Source: Polaribacter sp. (GTDB lineage Bacteria; Bacteroidota; Bacteroidia; Flavobacteriales; Flavobacteriaceae). From it: 15,696 bases of DNA. Position numbers and translations under genes: made by a program. Shown piece after piece: positions 14,543 through 15,696 of this stretch. The stretch lies in assembly GCA_003537695.1 (NCBI GenBank), contig DPRC01000034.1, forward strand, positions 1 to 15,696, written 5' to 3'. The notes beneath the pieces were generated by a model that was given only the letters and a program-made list of their open reading frames with translations, did no database searches and had not been told where the DNA came from. Within the stretch, counting starts at the first letter, position 1, and each line of letters starts with the position of its first letter.

Positions 14543-15696
14543 ATGTCCCGTTGGTTATTTCCACTGATTATCGTTGCCGTTTTAATAGTTGTTGTAGAAA
14601 TATATACATTTCAAGCATTCAAAACAGTTTCTAAAAACAAATTGGTTCGTTTCTTTTTTTTAGCGGGGAGTGTTGGAGTATACCTGTATTCTTTTATCAC
14701 CTTGATTACCTATGATAGAAGTAATGGACAAACACCAGAGTTTCAAATGGCAATGGGCTTGTTGCTAACCGTTTCTATTCCAAAATTAGTAGTTATTTTC
14801 ATCCTCTTTGGGGAGGATATGTATCGCGGAGTTTTGAAATTAATTTCTGCAATTTCATCTGGTGAAACAAAATCTTTAGCAGGTAGAAGAAAATTTATTT
14901 CTCAAATAGCATTGGGTTTGGCAGCAATTCCTTTTGTCTCTTTTATCTATGGAATTGTCCAAGGAAAATACAACTACAAAGTCTTAAAATATCAATTGTC
15001 TTTTAAAGATTTACCAGCAGCTTTCGACGGATTTACAATCACACAGATTTCTGATATTCATTCTGGGAGTTTTACAAACAAAGAGAAAATCCAATACGGA
15101 GTGGACTTGATCAACCAACAAAAATCGGATATGCTTTTATTTACAGGAGATATTGTAAATAATAAAGCAGATGAAATGGATAATTGGATGGATGTTTTTG
15201 ATAAATTATCAGCAAAAGACGGGAAGTATTCCATCCTTGGAAATCATGATTATGGCGATTATATGGACTGGGAAAACCCACAAGATAAAATTGATAACTT
15301 TCAAAAAGTAAAAGATATTCATAAAAAAATAGGTTTCGATTTATTGCTTGATGAACACCGGTATTTAGAAAAAGATGGCCAAAAAATAGCACTGCTTGGA
15401 GTAGAAAACTGGGGAAAAGGATTCAATCAAGCAGGAGACTTGCAACGAGCTGCCGCAGGGATTCGCAAAGAGGATTTTAAAATCCTAATGTCGCATGATC
15501 CAAGTCATTGGGAAGAGAAAGTAAAAAAAGACCCTTTAAACTATCAGCTAACTTTAAGCGGACACACACATGGTTTGCAAATGGGTATTGAGATTCCGGG
15601 TTGGTTCAAGTGGAGCCCCTCGAAATACGTGTACAAGCAATGGGCAGGACTGTATGAAGAAGGAGGCCGATTTATAAATGTGAATCGAGGTTTTGG
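14543..15696 (+). CDS. Membrane-anchored metallophosphoesterase (YkuE-like), partial at the right edge
   Basis: Calcineurin-like phosphoesterase; 384 complete codons are present and the frame is still open at the window end. Three N-terminal helices (about 5-23, 36-57, 70-90) precede a basic loop and a fourth hydrophobic segment (about 119-139), followed by an extracytoplasmic catalytic domain from about 150. Metal ligands are all visible: Asp171 and His173 (SDIHSG), Asp203 (TGDIV), Asn234-His235 (GNHDYGDY), His318 (MSHDPSHW), and His341 and His343 (SGHTHG). Such enzymes are proposed to hydrolyse phospholipids or UDP-diacylglucosamine-like substrates; the substrate here is unknown. A twin-arginine-like motif (RRKFIS, 115-120) stands directly before helix 4. 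The start ATG at 14543 has a good -7 element 23 nt upstream. Only the final part of the domain is missing. Confidence 0.93.
   Translation, partial: MSRWLFPLIIVAVLIVVVEIYTFQAFKTVSKNKLVRFFFLAGSVGVYLYSFITLITYDRSNGQTPEFQMAMGLLLTVSIPKLVVIFILFGEDMYRGVLKLISAISSGETKSLAGRRKFISQIALGLAAIPFVSFIYGIVQGKYNYKVLKYQLSFKDLPAAFDGFTITQISDIHSGSFTNKEKIQYGVDLINQQKSDMLLFTGDIVNNKADEMDNWMDVFDKLSAKDGKYSILGNHDYGDYMDWENPQDKIDNFQKVKDIHKKIGFDLLLDEHRYLEKDGQKIALLGVENWGKGFNQAGDLQRAAAGIRKEDFKILMSHDPSHWEEKVKKDPLNYQLTLSGHTHGLQMGIEIPGWFKWSPSKYVYKQWAGLYEEGGRFINVNRGF

Noticed and set aside
1..15696. Mobile element, prophage, CRISPR array or defence island.
   Set aside because: No transposase, integrase, repeat-spacer pattern, tRNA attachment site or abrupt composition change is visible; the gene content is core chromosome.

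Overview
This AT-rich window reads as a chromosomal segment of a member of the Bacteroidetes, most likely a marine member of the family Flavobacteriaceae. Three things point there. Promoter-like sites have the Bacteroidetes form TTG-N19-TAnnTTTG rather than the sigma70 form, and start codons lack Shine-Dalgarno sequences. One secreted protein ends in a type IX secretion (T9SS) sorting domain. The gene families (DUF5916/CBM9 barrel, LtaS-like sulfatase, YkuE-like phosphoesterase, fused YrdC-Sua5 protein) are ones I associate with this group. A genus cannot be named from the sequence alone.

Layout. 1-1447 (minus): the ribosomal operon rplM-rpsI-rpsB, with a strong promoter just upstream of rplM; rpsB runs off the left edge. 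1550-3529 (minus): a five-helix membrane protein with an LtaS/alkaline-phosphatase-type catalytic domain. 3802-6441 (plus): a large DUF5916 outer-membrane barrel with an N-terminal CBM9-like domain. It is divergent from the LtaS-like gene across a 272-bp region that holds a good inverted repeat. 6443-7399 (minus): Sua5-type threonylcarbamoyl-AMP synthase, ending 1 nt from the barrel gene. 7638-8177 (plus): a small outer-membrane-barrel-like protein. 8229-9134 (minus): an unrecognised multi-pass membrane protein with a good promoter. 9323-11474 (minus): two exported alpha/beta hydrolases in tandem. 11535-14381 (minus): DNA polymerase I. 14543 to the right edge (plus): a membrane-anchored metallophosphoesterase, cut off at its C-terminus.

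Most of the window is housekeeping: ribosomal proteins, t6A tRNA modification, DNA repair and replication. The part worth attention is the esterase pair. The downstream member closely matches PET hydrolases and cutinases (GWSMGGGG nucleophile elbow, aromatic subsite residues, Ser-Asp-His triad) and carries a T9SS sorting domain. The upstream member is an HGGGF-type esterase with a signal peptide but no sorting domain. Together they suggest a small polyester or oligoester system, with surface depolymerisation followed by hydrolysis of oligomers, probably in the periplasm. That functional link is inference. I found no RNA genes, CRISPR arrays, insertion sequences or prophage genes, and no gene-free stretch longer than 300 bases.
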